A DNA stretch of 64,000 bases from Siphonodentalium dalli (GCA_032622095.1 CP136066.1:170696664-170760663), one strand, 5' to 3'. Counted from the stretch's first letter, positions 12,920-25,149 are shown. The notes: generated by a model not told the origin, from the sequence alone. Numbers and translations: made by a program.

Positions 12920-13270
12920 TTAACCTTTTACCCAACAAACCGGCCAAAAACGCCCAAATAAAGCTTCAACAGCCTAAATATCTTCGGTCTGTCTCAATAA
13001 CACCATACAAATATGGATATCATTGGAACCGGTTCATTGACCACATTGTGATGGTTACAGTTATGCCCTGTGCCAATGCATTCTCTTATATATGCGAGTC
13101 GACCATAGGTCGCCTCGCATATATAAGAGAATGCATTGGCCTAAAAAAAAATTTTTTTTAATATGTGTTAAGCCAATGCATTCTATTATATATGCGAGGC
13201 GACCTATGTTCGACTCGCATATATAAGAGAATGCATTGGCACAGGGCCGTTCTGTTGGGTAAAGGGTTAA
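12920..13270. mobile_element. Double-palindrome element, family A copy 1
   Basis: Ends are TTAACCTTTTACCCAACA at the left and TGTTGGGTAAAGGGTTAA at the right, with TTAA at each border as in piggyBac-type MITEs. A roughly 150-bp left arm (containing GGAACCGGTTCATTGACC) leads into two 69-bp palindromes at 13072-13140 and 13172-13240, separated by a short A/T-rich spacer. Each palindrome has 27-bp perfect arms that start GCCAATGCATTCTCTTATAT. The second palindrome is the reverse complement of the first. No coding capacity. TTAA plus CCC/GGG ends suggest piggyBac mobilisation, by inference only. Confidence 0.85.
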
Positions 13271-13770
13271 TAAGCACAGCGGTTAACACGTCTGAGTAGC
13301 GTATGCTGCGTTGTTCTCTCGTGTGATGCGATGCTCAATTTCACTCACATTGCCTCGTGAAAGTAATACAACGCATAACTTTCAGAAGGAAACACATATC
13401 AATGGTTAACCCATTCTATGCTAAACGGGTTCTCTCAGGATATACCAGCATTACCAGCAGACGACAAATGATAATACAAGTGCAGAGGAATACATATTCA
13501 TTTGCATGTGGGAAATGTTTAGATAATACATGTAAGTTCAACAAACGGTCGTTTATTGAACTTATTATCTGAACATTTCCTAAGGGAACTCTTCGTATTT
13601 AGTATAGAAAGGGTTAAATATTGTCTATTTATTTTATGTCCATCAACACTCTATATCAAAATATATATCGCCTGCCATTTCATAGAAACCCGAACGTGTT
13701 ATTATATACAACGCTCTTTGTTTCTATATTTTCTTTAATTCCTTTGTTTCCTGAGAAGTTATAACTATAT

Positions 13771-14223
13771 ATGTGACCCGCTATATCAAATCCAGTCGTA
13801 AGACGGGATTTTTTTTAGCCTGTGCCAATGCATTCTCTTATATATGCGAGTCGACCATAGGTCGCCTCGCATATATACGAGAATGCATTGGCCTAACAAT
13901 TTTTAATAACTTTTTCTTCTATTCTTTAACAATTTTATAATTTCACCCATACAAAGCCCCAGACAAACATGAGCAGACGACACTCTTCGATATGCTTTTA
14001 TATATGTGTGGGGCTCCCTGCAGAGTAATGGTTTTTATTTTATTTTATGTCCTAAAAATTGTAAGAAACATTTATTTAAAAAAAATGATAAAAACTTGTT
14101 AGGCCAATACATTCTCTTATATATGCGAGGCGACCTATGGTCGACTCGCATATATAAGAGAATGCATTGGCACAGGGTGAAAAAATCCCGACTTACGACT
14201 GGATTTGATATGGCGGGTCACAT
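13771..14223. mobile_element. Double-palindrome element, family B copy 1
   Basis: The terminal inverted repeat begins TGTGACCCGCTATATCAAA and runs about 45 bp through CCAGTCGTAAGACGGGATTT; the right end is its reverse complement. Inside lie the same 69-bp palindromes as in family A, at 13824-13892 and 14103-14171, again in inverted orientation. The 210-bp spacer holds a specific segment around GGGGCTCCCTGCAGAG. The outer ends have no similarity to those of family A or C. Copy 2 is at 25404-25853 in the opposite orientation. Confidence 0.85.
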
Positions 14224-15469
14224 TTACAGACAATATCGGCCGAATTCTGGTCCTGGTCTAGACCAGGGTTTCATGTAAACTATAGTCTAGACCAGGTCGA
14301 AACCACAATGATCGCCATGTGTTACCCAGCTTCGAGGCGAGTAAGCTGGGATTATTGGTCAGCACTGGTCCGTATTCTCGTCTTTTTGAAACTCAGGTTT
14401 ACGTAAACCATGGTTTGCCTTCTTATTGTCATTCAATCCTTTGTCGATCAGTTCATAATTCGAACCATGTGGTAACGTACAAGTTCTGGTAACAGAAACA
14501 TATGTATTTTTTGGAAGCATTTATATTTATGTTAACCAAATAGGAATTTTGTTTTATTGATATGCTGTGTTGAAGAAAGATTATAATTATATATGAACTG
14601 GACAAAATGTAATATAATCGATAATTATGTTTGTTATAGGTAATAGTCTACAACTGAGACCTAGTACCCCCCTGGTCTGAGATTTTTGTATAAACCGAGA
14701 CTTGAACCTGAGACGAGAATACCTTTTTCTGTTTTCGCAGTAACGATACAGATTGGTAATTTGATTGTAATCATGCGTGCGTTTATCTGGCTTTACAGTG
14801 GAGTTTTATTTATAACATCCTTGTCGTGTTTGAAAGCATATTACCGTTCTAAAGATGGATTAAGTAAGATTTTCGTGCTATTATTTCTAATATGTTATCG
14901 ATGGGTTTGGTTGACACGGATAAATAGGGAATGATAGTAGTTTTGCAATCGGAACGTAATCCGCATTGGATGCGGGTGTCTTTCGTTCCGTGTTTCTGAA
15001 ATTAATTGAGGTCGGAGCTAGTTTTGATAGTACTAATTCATCATTTTAGAATAAATTATTGCTGGACTGGATATACAATATAACAGCAAAAACTCTCAAA
15101 ATTATATTAAGACAGAACGAAAAATTGTGGTTCAATATAAGGAAATGTCCAATTAAATTGAATTAAATTAAATTAAATGCATGGGACCCCTGCTCTTGAT
15201 TAATGATTTATTTGGTCCAGTTTCTTAAGCCTTGACATTTCAAATTGGTTTATTTGTCATAATTTATCTTTAAACGTGGATTTGGAAAAAAAATACATGG
15301 CAATGGAAATATCTGCTATCGGGAGTGGGATACAACGCACCCATCTCGATTTTTTTCCCGATACACCCACCCCCACCCCCGTTGTGACATTGTTACATTT
15401 TCTGGAAAATTATTTTCAATAACTTCAATCACGGCGATAGTTATTTAGAAACTTTCTAAATTTTCAACT

Positions 15470-15610
15470 TATTGCAAATTCCCAAGTCCGCGAAATTACA
15501 TTGCACATGTCACCCCCTCACCCCAATGAATTGTTGAAAATTTTCAACAAGTACCTCACTATTTCCAGTTGTTGGAAATTCCCACCTGATATCCCCTATA
15601 AAAATGGTTC
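15470..15610. repeat. TTGGAAAT / ATTTCCAAC phrase repeat
   Basis: Several copies of a short inverted phrase (AATTGTTGAAAATTTTCAAC, CCAGTTGTTGGAAATTCCCA) occur here. The family is more abundant at 20240-20730 and recurs at 26255-26350. Confidence 0.4.
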
Positions 15611-15727
15611 GAAATGTTTTAAAGGGATGAATGTAATTTATGTGTCATATTTTGACGCAAAGTTGAACAATATATAGTTGGTTCTTGATCTGAACAAACA
15701 CTATTTTACGCTATACATTGATTGTAA

Positions 15728-15990
15728 AGGGCGCCGGTGGTCCCGTCGGTAGAATGCTCGGGGCATTATGTCCGCCATTTGCCATCTAGCGCTGACGAAG
15801 CTGGTTCGAATGCCGACAAGCACGGATTCGCGATCCACTCTAAGTGAGGATAATCTTATTCGTGTATCTGGGCAAGTTTGTCGGTCCCTTTCCGGTGTCG
15901 GTATTTCTACACACAGCGGAGTGTTTCTCGGTGAATTTAGTCTCTGCATAGACTTTCCTCCACCCGTAAAACTGACAACGTCGTGACATC
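15728..15990 (+). repeat. Probable tRNA-derived SINE head
   Basis: GGTGGTCCCGTCGGTAGAAT (15736-15755) resembles a degenerate pol III A box. GCTGGTTCGAATGCCGAC (15799-15816) resembles a B box with spacing typical of tRNA-like promoters. The segment cannot fold into an intact tRNA and continues into unrelated sequence, which fits a tRNA-derived SINE. The open frames on both strands here are not convincing genes. Confidence 0.45.
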
Positions 15991-16676
15991 AGCATAGGGG
16001 GGGGGGATGAGAAATCCGCACTAACCCTGCCCCATGATCCCTGTCGAACGGCGACAGCATACAGATACCGCTATACAACACGGATATAAGCCGCTTTCAC
16101 GTGCATGCTCAGGTTTGGAGACACCAACACACCAATCTCGATGCAGCGCTCAGCACGCTTTTGTCCATAGATTGTCATTGATTGTCGTTGATTGTACAAC
16201 AATGCGCCGATCCCAGCTTGAGACCAGGTGGTTTCGCGAGACCAAGTCCTGACATGGAACACCGTGATTATTAGGGTGGTCTAGACCTGAGACCAGAATT
16301 CAGCCGTATGGGTGTGAATACTCATAGATCATTATTCCTTTCATATTCGGTTATCTGTACCTGAACTATTTGTTTCCACGAAGATTTGGAAGGGAATAAT
16401 CCAGATATTTCAAATATATAAGCATGCTATAGAAGAGATAATTTCGGTAAGATGTGATAAATGTCTGGCAGGTATGAGTGTGACTCTCGACGGCCAAGAC
16501 TGGGATCATATACTTTATAAAGGAATACGAGTTTTGCAGATTTATCTGCTGTCAATACCAGACACCCCATCGAAGATCCAAACGACACTAGCAACAAAAC
16601 CAATGGACATGAGGTATCAATGTTCGGGTAACTCTATGTAAACACGACCCTAACTCTATCAAAAATTCCACTTTTC

Positions 16677-17053
16677 TTAACCCTTTACCCAACAAACCCG
16701 CCAAAATTTTTAAACGGCCAAATAAAGCTGCAACAGCCTAAATTATCTTGGGTCTGTCTCAATAAAACCATATAAATATGGATATCATTGGAACCGGTTC
16801 ATTGACCACATTGTGATGGTTACAGTTATGCCCTGTGCCAATGCATTCTCTTATATATGCGAGTCGACCATATGTCGCCTCGCATATATATGAGAATGCA
16901 TTTTACCATTTTTTCTTACATTCTTTAACAATTTTATAATTTTTAATGTGTTAAGCCAATGCATTCTCTTATATATGCGAGGCGACCTATGGTCGACTCG
17001 CATATATAAGAGAATGCATTGACACAGGGCCGTTCTGTTTGGTAAAGGGTTAA
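16677..17053. mobile_element. Double-palindrome element, family A copy 2
   Basis: Flanked by TTAA, it has the CCCTTTACCCAACA left end and the GGTAAAGGGTTAA right end. The left arm matches copies 1 and 3. The first palindrome (16837 to about 16903) has lost its last bases where it joins TTTTACCATT. The second palindrome is 16955-17023. Confidence 0.8.
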
Positions 17054-17064
17054 AGGCACGGGCG

Positions 17065-17155
17065 GCGTTCGTTGCAGAAATATTCATATTTGTTCAAATC
17101 GCCATAAACAGAAGGAATATCAAAATATATATAGTTTTGTTCATATGCCAAACAT
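17065..17155. repeat. Interspersed repeat copy (partner at 7039-7132)
   Basis: Same orientation as the partner copy and nearly identical through TTCATATGCCAAACATA. It starts about 12 bp after the end of family A copy 2. Confidence 0.65.
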
Positions 17156-18478
17156 AATCAGCGCGTAAATAGTATATTGTCGCCAAGACGAACGGTGGTA
17201 TACGTAAACAAGAGCCTGCTCGTATTACAAAAGTTTTTGCTTCTGTTTACATAACACAGCGTAATTATATTGGTTATTCACACATAAATGATATAAACGC
17301 CCTATATTATTTCCATATCAGGTAAACAGTAACGAATAACGCTCTTTATGTTTACCATATCCGGATCTAAACAGAAGCCAGGTTCTGTAACGTTTTTTGC
17401 TGTTGTTTACATAACAAAGGAAATACATTTGACAATAATATACTGTTTATGCCATATTTCTGATTAGTATAAGAACAAAATATGTCTATATTTTACTAGT
17501 ATTTCTGTTTATGGCGGTTTTTGACGGAGGTGAATATGTTAACAGCATGACCACCGCCAACGCCGTCAGTATCTTTAATGGTGTGGATAATTTGATTTGC
17601 CATGTACGGTTACATTTCTCAAACCGTATTTTGTTTCGTTATTACTAAAATAACAGTTTTCGTAGAATTGTAATCGAATCTCCAATCTGACTGTATACAG
17701 AAAGCAGATGCGTATCATTTGCGATAAATATTCCATGGTAATATGGCATACGGGGAAGAATATTACCACCTGTCGTTGTCCTCAGGTGAACAGAGACAAT
17801 CTGGAGGTTAAATGATCGAATCTGGCGCAGAATTGAATATTGGTAAGGAGTGTGTTAATAACGTGTCAATTTGTTCCTGTCATACATCTTTTATTGAGTT
17901 TGTCGTGCAAACCTTTTATCGAAACTCAATCAGATGCGTTTTGAGCATTGAGCAAGTGTAACAGTGATTGAAATATAATATGGTGCATGTAATATACTAA
18001 CAATCCTGGTTAATATAACACAACAATGGACCCGCCCAATCTACCCGTTTGAAAGTCGTTCTATAAAGCTACCCACTGTCCGTGTAAACATATTTTTTAT
18101 TTCCAAACCCAAAACAAATAACATAGTATACAGATGACACGTATATGCATAGAATAGTCAATGTATGGAAACGAGGATCAGGCAACAAGCCTTTTTAAAG
18201 TTTTCTCAACTATTGCAGAATGTAAAAGTTTAACTTCAAATTGCGCGCGTAAAACACGTCACTTCGGCCTCGCTTTCTCGTCTGATTTTGTTTGTTTTTC
18301 TTGGCATTGTGTTGTCGACAGTTACGCTGACAATTCTATATAACTGATTCTTTGGTTTATTCTAATAATTTGATAAATTCTTTTCGGAGAACATCAAGCC
18401 TAGATTTAATTTTATTTATAAGAAATCAACTTTTTATAATTTATATTCACCATGTTGTGTCTTTTTGGATTGGAAATA
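17156..18478. other. Intronic stretch, few signals
   Basis: AT-rich. Contains an AACGCTCTTT motif at 17338-17347 and phrases shared with 50.6-51.1 kb (CATATTTCTGATTAG-like and TAAACAGAAGC-like). No coding exon was recognised. Confidence 0.35.
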
Positions 18479-18681
18479 GCGCGCTTAATATACCACTTCT
18501 TTTGACTGGTACTCTGACAAATTGTAAATTGAAAATATATACTCAATGAGGATATGTACTGTGGAAAGATTTTGGTGTATCTTTTAGTCTCCGCATTCGA
18601 TCACTTTGAATCCTCATTGAGTATGTTCTAATTTACAATTTGTTAGAGTACCTGTCAAAAGAAGTGGTATATAAAGCGCGC
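18479..18681. repeat. Foldback with about 72-bp arms
   Basis: Left arm 18479-18552 starts GCGCGCTTAATATACCAC and runs to ACTCAATGAGGA. Right arm 18611-18681 is its reverse complement with a few differences, ending ATATAAAGCGCGC. The loop is 58 nt (18553-18610). A third partial end (CTCAATATACCACTTCTTCT) lies near 19085, in a field of GCGCGCTTAATATCGCAAT phrases from 18950 to 19110. Confidence 0.7.
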
Positions 18682-19469
18682 CATTTTCGCGTCCAATATC
18701 GCAATAATATTTCAAGTGGAAACGCTTATAAGCGCGCCGCTTGCGTTATTATTGCAATAGTATGCGCTGGATATCGCAATGTATTAAAGCAAATTATTGC
18801 TTCTTCTATATTGTTTATTGTATAAATAAATAGAGACAATGTTTTAGAATTTTATATAATTATAGTTGTATATGCTATATGTACAGTATATGTACAATAT
18901 ATACACAGTATTTATTTAATATAAATATAACACTATCGGGTCTGTATGAAATTTTGCGCGCTTAATATCGCAATATTTTGCGCTCAATATCGCAATAATA
19001 AGCGCGACAGATTTTTGGTATTGCACTATATAATCGCGGCTTTTTCGAAATTAAGCGCGCTCAATATCGCAATAAAGGCGCGCCTCAATATACCACTTCT
19101 TCTGGTACTGTACATTTGTAAATATTTTCATTGTAGAGTTTTATTCATATTGTATCATACCTGCATGCTTGTATGACGGATTATATGAATTGGTGTGTTG
19201 TATAGATATATATATGTGGGCATATTTTAATTACTATTCTTTATTATCACTCCGGTTCGAGCTCGGGACAATATTTAGCAGGGGTAAAAAAAAACACGCG
19301 AATAAATTACTATCGCGGTCTTGAACATGTTTGTGAACAGATACGATTAGCATTTAGAACTGTATCTTCCACCATAAATGAAGTGTTTGTTTACAATTGC
19401 CTCATAATCGGCAGCTTTGTCAACGTTTAAAGACGACATCAGCCCTTTAAAACACTTCTCCAAATATGT

Positions 19470-19660
19470 CCGTTATTTCGTCAAAGACACCTTTTCAAAT
19501 ATCTCCGTTATTTCGTTTATAAAAATAATTTCATATTTCTATATTTCGTTCTATATTTCGCCCTATTTCGCTGTATTTTCCTATTTCGATTTTCTATGTA
19601 CTTTCCTATTTCGCTTTTTCGTTTTATTTCATGTTTCGATAATTCGCTATATTTGACATA
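19470..19660. repeat. Field of TATTTCG heptamers
   Basis: TATTTCG or close variants (TTATTTCG, CTATTTCG) occur about a dozen times with irregular spacing. This looks like a decayed simple repeat. An open frame across it (19417-19656) has a biased hydrophobic and aromatic composition caused by the repeat and is not annotated as a gene. Confidence 0.5.
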
Positions 19661-20239
19661 TTATGGGATATGGTATTATATGATACCCTACATTTTGATA
19701 TTCAACTGAACATCACGTGCCTCCCGTGGTCGCGATTGTATGCCAATAGCCATCATATCGTGAACCCCGATATGTTATCTTTTGGTAGTCAAGCGTGGGC
19801 GTATTGGCTGGGTTAATCGGTTCCGATCGCGGCGTTTTGCATTGAAATAACTTGAAGAAAGTTCCGTGATGAATTGCTGCATGGATTCAACTCAGATAAG
19901 AATAAGATATTTTACGATATTTGCGTCTGAAACAGCGACGTAGCTAGCGGGTCTCTGTTGGGAAGGGGGTGTCCACCTTGGAAATTCAACTGCACCGCAC
20001 GCCTTAAATCAGACCAAACACAATTTTTTTCGGAATTCCATTTGCACCCCATTGCACTTCTAATGCATGCTCCCTCACAGGCCTGGATAAACGGCTCTTG
20101 TTGTACAAAATACCCGGTGTCAGAACATTTATAGATCTGAATCTGAAAATTGCATAAATCCTAACATTTAGTGGTCTAATTGCAGACAAATTGAAATGAC
20201 CAGGGACGAGAGCCCAGGACATACCGTGCTATAGTGTGA

Positions 20240-20730
20240 GGAAAATTTGAAATCTGAAAAAGAAAATCGCAAAATCATATTATCTCGATGTGAGAACATT
20301 TTGAAATCTCAACAAAAACATCTGGGCTGGCCTCAGGATTTCCTAGCGTTGGAAATCTCAAACCTCACACCCCCACTTAAGTTGTAAAATTTCCAACTGA
20401 TGACCTCATTTTTTTTCAAATATAGGAAAATATTGTGGTCTTAAATTAGCTAGCAGTTTTTGACTAGCCACGGGGACAGACAAGCTTTCCAACTGTTGGA
20501 AATATCCAACCTAACAACCACCCTAAGGTTGGAAAATATCCAACTGATGGCCATTTCAGTCCAAAATTTTGACGAAAAGTAGTAAGTATGCAAATGTTGG
20601 AAACAACAAATCCCCCTAATAAATTGTTGGAAAATAAAACTACAATAACAATTTCAACCTATCGTTGGTGTGAAATTTCTAACTAATGTTGTGTCAGGTA
20701 TGAAATATCCAACTGTTAAAATTTTTACCA
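20240..20730. repeat. Array of GTTGGAAA / TATCCAAC phrases
   Basis: At least nine occurrences of TCCAACTGTTGGAAATATCC-type phrases or halves, at irregular 40-80 bp spacing, ending with a C10 run at about 20752-20762. It is the same family as 15470-15610 and 26255-26350. Confidence 0.5.
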
Positions 20731-21183
20731 AAGTTGGGGGTGAGACAACACCCCCCCCCCCTCCCCCGTACCTCCCTGTCGCCACGTCCTGGTCTGAAAT
20801 CCAACTTCGGAAGTTTGTATTCTATTCAACAATTGTTATAATTGCTCTAGGAAGACAGTTTGTTATGCACATATCCCGCAATGCTTCCATCTTATGATGG
20901 AGATACTCAAAGTACTCGTTCAAGAATTGCTTCAGATGACGAACACACACAGCCATTAGGTGATTGGACACATTCAACGAATCAACATTTGTGCCAGAGG
21001 TGGTGTTATCGTATGGTGGTACAAACGTTCTGATTACACTATGTATATGATGATCTGCAATGATAGTGAATATTTTAAATTTCTCAACAAACAGACCAAA
21101 CCTGAATGGTCGAATTCACCATCGAAGTATGTTTGGACAAAAGACGTGGTGCTCACTTCGACCTCCATCCCAGAGTTACTCAC

Positions 21184-21324
21184 CTAGAGCCGCGCAAATG
21201 TTGATGCAGAAACCGTGTGAGTTCTGATCTTCGTCTTCGATACGTATTCCGCTTAGGTCCCGGTATCTCGCGTCTTTGAAACAACCCAGGTATTGTGCTA
21301 TGTCCTTGAAATCTGTGTCTTGTC
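21184..21324 (-). CDS. PAN-WSC secreted protein, exon 2: first half of WSC domain
   Basis: Read on the minus strand, this 141-bp exon sits between an AATCACAG acceptor and a CTAG|GTGAGT donor. It encodes 46 whole codons with split codons at both borders (phase 1 and phase 1). The peptide contains YLGCFKDARYRDLSG, then HGFCINICAAL: the N-terminal half of a WSC domain, with its first three cysteines and the GCF and RDLSG hallmarks. Joining to 7592-7430 restores a glycine codon and the continuous GYQYAGLQ core. The 5' phase matches the donor of the exon at 26877-26571. An open frame on the other strand (21276-21470) is a shadow. The call rests on family knowledge of WSC domains and on matching phases, not on transcript data. 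Confidence 0.88.
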
Positions 21325-21643
21325 CTGTGATTACACACAACACCCTGACAGACTCATATATGTTACATCCATATTGTGAAATCAGTCTCTTCGTGGAATC
21401 ACTAAATCCTTCAGTGACTGTGGGAATCAGTCACTTCATGAAACGACTAAAAATGTTAGTCCTTTCGTGAAATGACCGAAATATATTGACAGGCATTTAA
21501 CAAAATGACTGAAGTTAGAAACATTTAATTAAGCCTTGACCACCAGTTTATCAGTGGGCTTCGGAAGAGCCGTATTCTCCAAAAAATAAATTTCCGGGAG
21601 ACGAAAAAATCTGAAATAACATTGGTTTTCATATCTCGCCTGG

Positions 21644-22107
21644 TTAACCCTTTACCCAACAAAACGGCAAAAAACGCCCAAATAAAGCTTCAACAGCATA
21701 AAATATCTTCGGTCTGTCCCAATAACACCATACAAATATGGATATCATTGGAACCGGTTCATTGACCACATTGTGATGGTTACAGTTATGCTCTGTGCCA
21801 ATGCATTCTCTTATATATGCGAGTCGACCATAGGTCGCCTCGCATATATAAGAGAATGCATTGGCCTAAAAAAATTCTTTTTTAACACTTTTTACCATTT
21901 TTTCTTACATTCTTTAACAATTTTATAATTTTTTCTTACATTTTTTAACAATTGTTATAATATTTTTCTACATTCTTTGACAATTTTATCATTTTTAATA
22001 TGTGTTAAGCCAATGCATTCTCTTATATATGCGAGGCGATCTATGGTCGACTCGCATATATAAGAGAATGCATTGGCACAGGGCCGTTCTGTTTGGTAAA
22101 GGGTTAA
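21644..22107. mobile_element. Double-palindrome element, family A copy 3
   Basis: TTAA borders, left end TTAACCCTTTACCCAACA, same long left arm as copies 1 and 2. Palindromes at 21797-21865 and 22009-22077. The spacer is AT-rich with repeated TTCTTACATTCTTTAACAAT phrases that also occur, shortened, in families B and C. Confidence 0.88.
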
Positions 22108-22243
22108 AGAGAAACACATCTGATGGCTTTATACGAACATATACCTCTTCAAAACTATCCAATCGGAATCATCCTACCAGGAACGGTTTCGAAAATACGA
22201 CATTCGACATTTTAGATTTTGAGATAAGTATCGACGGGAAACC

Positions 22244-22680
22244 TTAACCCTTTGAGTGCCAGGTCCGATTTTTGTATCAACCCATATACCCTGTGCCAAT
22301 GTATTCTCTTATATATGCGAGTCGACCATAGGTCGCCTCGCATATATTAGAGAATGCATTGGCCAAAAAAAAAATCATTATTTGTTATTATTTTTTACAA
22401 TTATTTACAATTTTAATATTTTTTTCTTATATTCTTTAACAGACTTGTTTTGTAGGTTTAGTGCCAGGGAATCTTACGTTTTTCATGGGCATCAAAATTA
22501 TTACTATGAATACTTGGTGATAGTTTTGAGTTATAACATGCCCCTAAGATTTTATCCAGTTTGTTTTTAAATTCGCTATAGCATGCTTAGACATACCAAA
22601 AAATATTCAACCCTAAAAAAAAAATTCTAAAAAAAATGGTTTTTAAATGATTTGGAAAATTTCACATTCTCTATTTTCTT
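22244..22680. mobile_element. Palindrome element, family C copy 1 (3' truncated)
   Basis: The left end reads TTAACCCTTTGAGTGCC, followed by ATTTTTGTATCAACCCATAT and one 69-bp palindrome at 22295-22363. The downstream body (GGTTTAGTGCCAGGGAATCT to CTATAGCATGCTTAG) matches 37489-38764 closely. The matching right terminal repeat is not found, so this copy is probably truncated or decayed near 22670. Confidence 0.75.
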
Positions 22681-22862
22681 ATGTAATCTAACCCGTAGAT
22701 GTATAAATACTTTATTAAATAAGCTTAAGTCTGCCACACTGACAATAATGTGAAATGTTATATAATAGATTATTGTATGAAGATCTGAGGCCGATTAATT
22801 GCTTCATCCCAGTGATGTGGAAAACGAAAGATGCCACATTCTGATGACCGTATAAACTTGCG

Positions 22863-23332
22863 TTAACCCTTTACCCAACAGAAGGGCCCTGTGCCAATGC
22901 ATTCTCTTATATATGCGAGTCGACCATAGGTCGCCTCGCATATATAAGAGAATGCATTGGCTTAACACATATTAAAAATGATAAAATTGTCAAAGAATGT
23001 AGAAAAATATTATAAAACTTATAAAATATTATAAAAATTGTTAAAGAATGTAAGAAAAAATTATAAAATTGTTAAAGAATGTAAGAAAAAATGGTAAAGT
23101 GTTAAAAAAGAATTTGTTTAGGCCAATGCATTCTCTTATATATGCGAGGCGACCTATGGTCGACTCGCATATATAAGAGAATGCATTGGCACAGGGCATA
23201 ACTGTAACCATCACAATGTGGTCATTGAACCGGTTCCAATAATATCCATATTTGTATGGTGTTATTGAGACAGACCGAAGAATTTTAGGCTGTTGCAGCT
23301 TTATTTGGGCGTTTTGTTGGGTAAAGGGTTAA
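22863..23332. mobile_element. Double-palindrome element, family A copy 4 (inverted)
   Basis: TTAA borders. The short arm is at the left (CCCAACAGAAGGGCCCTG) and the long arm at the right, so the element is inverted relative to copies 1-3. Palindromes at 22893-22961 and 23122-23190. The right border abuts AGCAACCAATCC; a related repeat without the element reads TTAAAACAACTAATCC at about 31948, supporting TTAA as the insertion target. Confidence 0.87.
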
Positions 23333-23334
23333 AG

Positions 23335-23640
23335 CAACCAATCCTTCAAATTATTACAACTACGGTTTATCACTGCAGTTTTTCTTTCACCACACCAGAA
23401 AGCCTCTAAATGTGGATCAGAAAACTAATAATCGGATTAAATACACACCCGATACTTCGCAATACGACCTACAGTCTACATTCCAACTGAGACATACTTC
23501 ATCAGCAATGCTAGCTGTTATATTATGCATTGTGCTCGGGTCGCAATAAAATCGTCAGCCATATAAATATCGATAGCCATTAACGCGGTCATGAAAGTTA
23601 CATACTGCAACAATGAGACATCCGCGAAGATACTTCCGCG
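23335..23640. repeat. Interspersed repeat (partner at 31950-32185)
   Basis: Shared blocks include CAATCCTTCAAATTATTACA, CACTGCAGTTTTTC, CCAGAAAGCCTCTAAATG and AACGCGGTCATGAAAGTTAC, in the same order and orientation as at 31950-32185. Unknown family; no coding capacity seen. Confidence 0.6.
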
Positions 23641-25149
23641 AATACATACATAATGCAAAGGGTCTAACCGGTACACAATATAGCGAGTACGTTATTAATC
23701 TAAGTTACCACATAGCTCATATTTAAAAAAATATAAGAATTGTATTCATCAAAAATAACACAAGTAACGAATATATAAACATAAAACAGGTCATAAAAAT
23801 ACAGTGCAATTATAATACATTTATTATATTATGTTACTATTTGACTATTATATATTATTATATGGTATATATCATATATGCAACATCAGACATAGTTGAT
23901 TAATCTTTTCTTGTTGTTTCCGTTACCTGTTTACCGTCGCTCCGCTTTTTTATTTATCTTAATATTTGACGTAAAACAGTTTCTTAATTATATATTTACT
24001 GAAATAAAATTACATCTTCTGCAATGATACCCGATGTCTTGGTTATATTAAATATCCCCAGAAAACTTTGGATGTCACAGTTTGTGCTATTTGGTAGGAA
24101 TATGACATTACCTTTCATTCTACTACAATTTCCTAACATAGCTCGCATTGTGTGAATCAAGAAATCTGTTGTTCTGCGAGATATCCCCATAGCTCCATTG
24201 ACACAGCTATATCACACTGGCAGTATAGACCCATAGGGCATAACAAAAGAACGTATATGGTCTGTATCGTCTAAGAGGATAAATGTTATGTTATAAACCT
24301 CGAAGTTATACTTGTAAACTGATTATACTAATTTTGTATTTGCATACGAATACATGCTAGAAGTTCTTGTTCGAACTATATGAATGATCTAAAGCACGTT
24401 CGACGCAACAGGAAATCTGGAAATCAGCTGACAGCCGGTAGCTAATAGCTACCAAAGTTTGAAGTTTTGTCGTTTTACAATCTAAACCTCCACACATTAT
24501 CAGTGCTTATGCTTGCCATTAAGTCCCTCTATAAACTATATCGGAGAGTTCATTCAATTGTAGTACATGGTTACCTAGACTAACACCGCCGTGCGAACAA
24601 CACTTCCATGACGTACTCAATCATTGTTGGTCAATCGATTCCGACGAAGCTTTCTGACATCGTATTATCTTTCTAGGTTACACACAACTAATTATTTTCC
24701 ATAGGCGACAGTGTTAACTAAAAGTCCCGCCGGCCATGGGTTAAGCCTATTTGAACTTCAAGTGGTCAATTTTCCATTAGAACGTCACCCTCTGCACCAG
24801 TATGTGACAACAAATACGCCCTTTTCGGTATTGTTTTCAAACGATAATCTTGCATTTCCACAACTACCCCATTTACTGCACAAAAATCAGCAGCATAAAA
24901 ATACCCAGACCCCTTCCGTAACTTCTGGATACCACTAGACTCTTCCTGGAGATCTAGACATACATGATCGCCATATTTACGTAGGCTATGATTTTCTGTT
25001 CCCGATTAGGTATATTTCCCTCAATGATAATCAACCAATCAGCAGCCAGATATAATTAGTTGCTTGTAACCTCTAGGGAGCGTTGGGGTTGTCCAGAACA
25101 CACAGATAGTACTTGAATGATAACACTTCCGTTTAGTTATTACTATACG
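23641..25149. other. Intronic stretch, nothing recognised
   Basis: AT-rich sequence between exon 1 and exon 2 of the PAN-WSC gene. Short open frames (24190-23996 minus, 24711-24938 plus) have no recognisable domain. Confidence 0.4.

Larger units (their letters stand above)
14238..16305. mobile_element. About 2.1-kb element bounded by CGGCCGAATTCTGGTC ends
   Basis: The left end reads CGGCCGAATTCTGGTCCTGG and contains the 16-bp perfect palindrome CCTGGTCTAGACCAGG (14252-14267), repeated in part near 14288. The right end at about 16270-16305 is an inverted counterpart, ending GAGACCAGAATTCAGCCG. Related phrases (CCCCCTGGTCTGAG, CTTGAGACCAGGTGG) recur just inside the ends. No transposase frame was found between. 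It may be a non-autonomous element or simply two related repeat ends. It includes a SINE-like segment at 15728-15990. Confidence 0.5.

Noticed and set aside
13072-13240. Palindromes read as transcription terminators or tRNA/miRNA genes
   Set aside because: They occur as paired cores of dispersed transposon-like elements. Small RNA output is possible but there is no evidence for a dedicated RNA gene.
15799-15816. Intact tRNA gene
   Set aside because: The B-box-like GGTTCGAATGCC is present, but no cloverleaf with paired acceptor and anticodon arms can be drawn.
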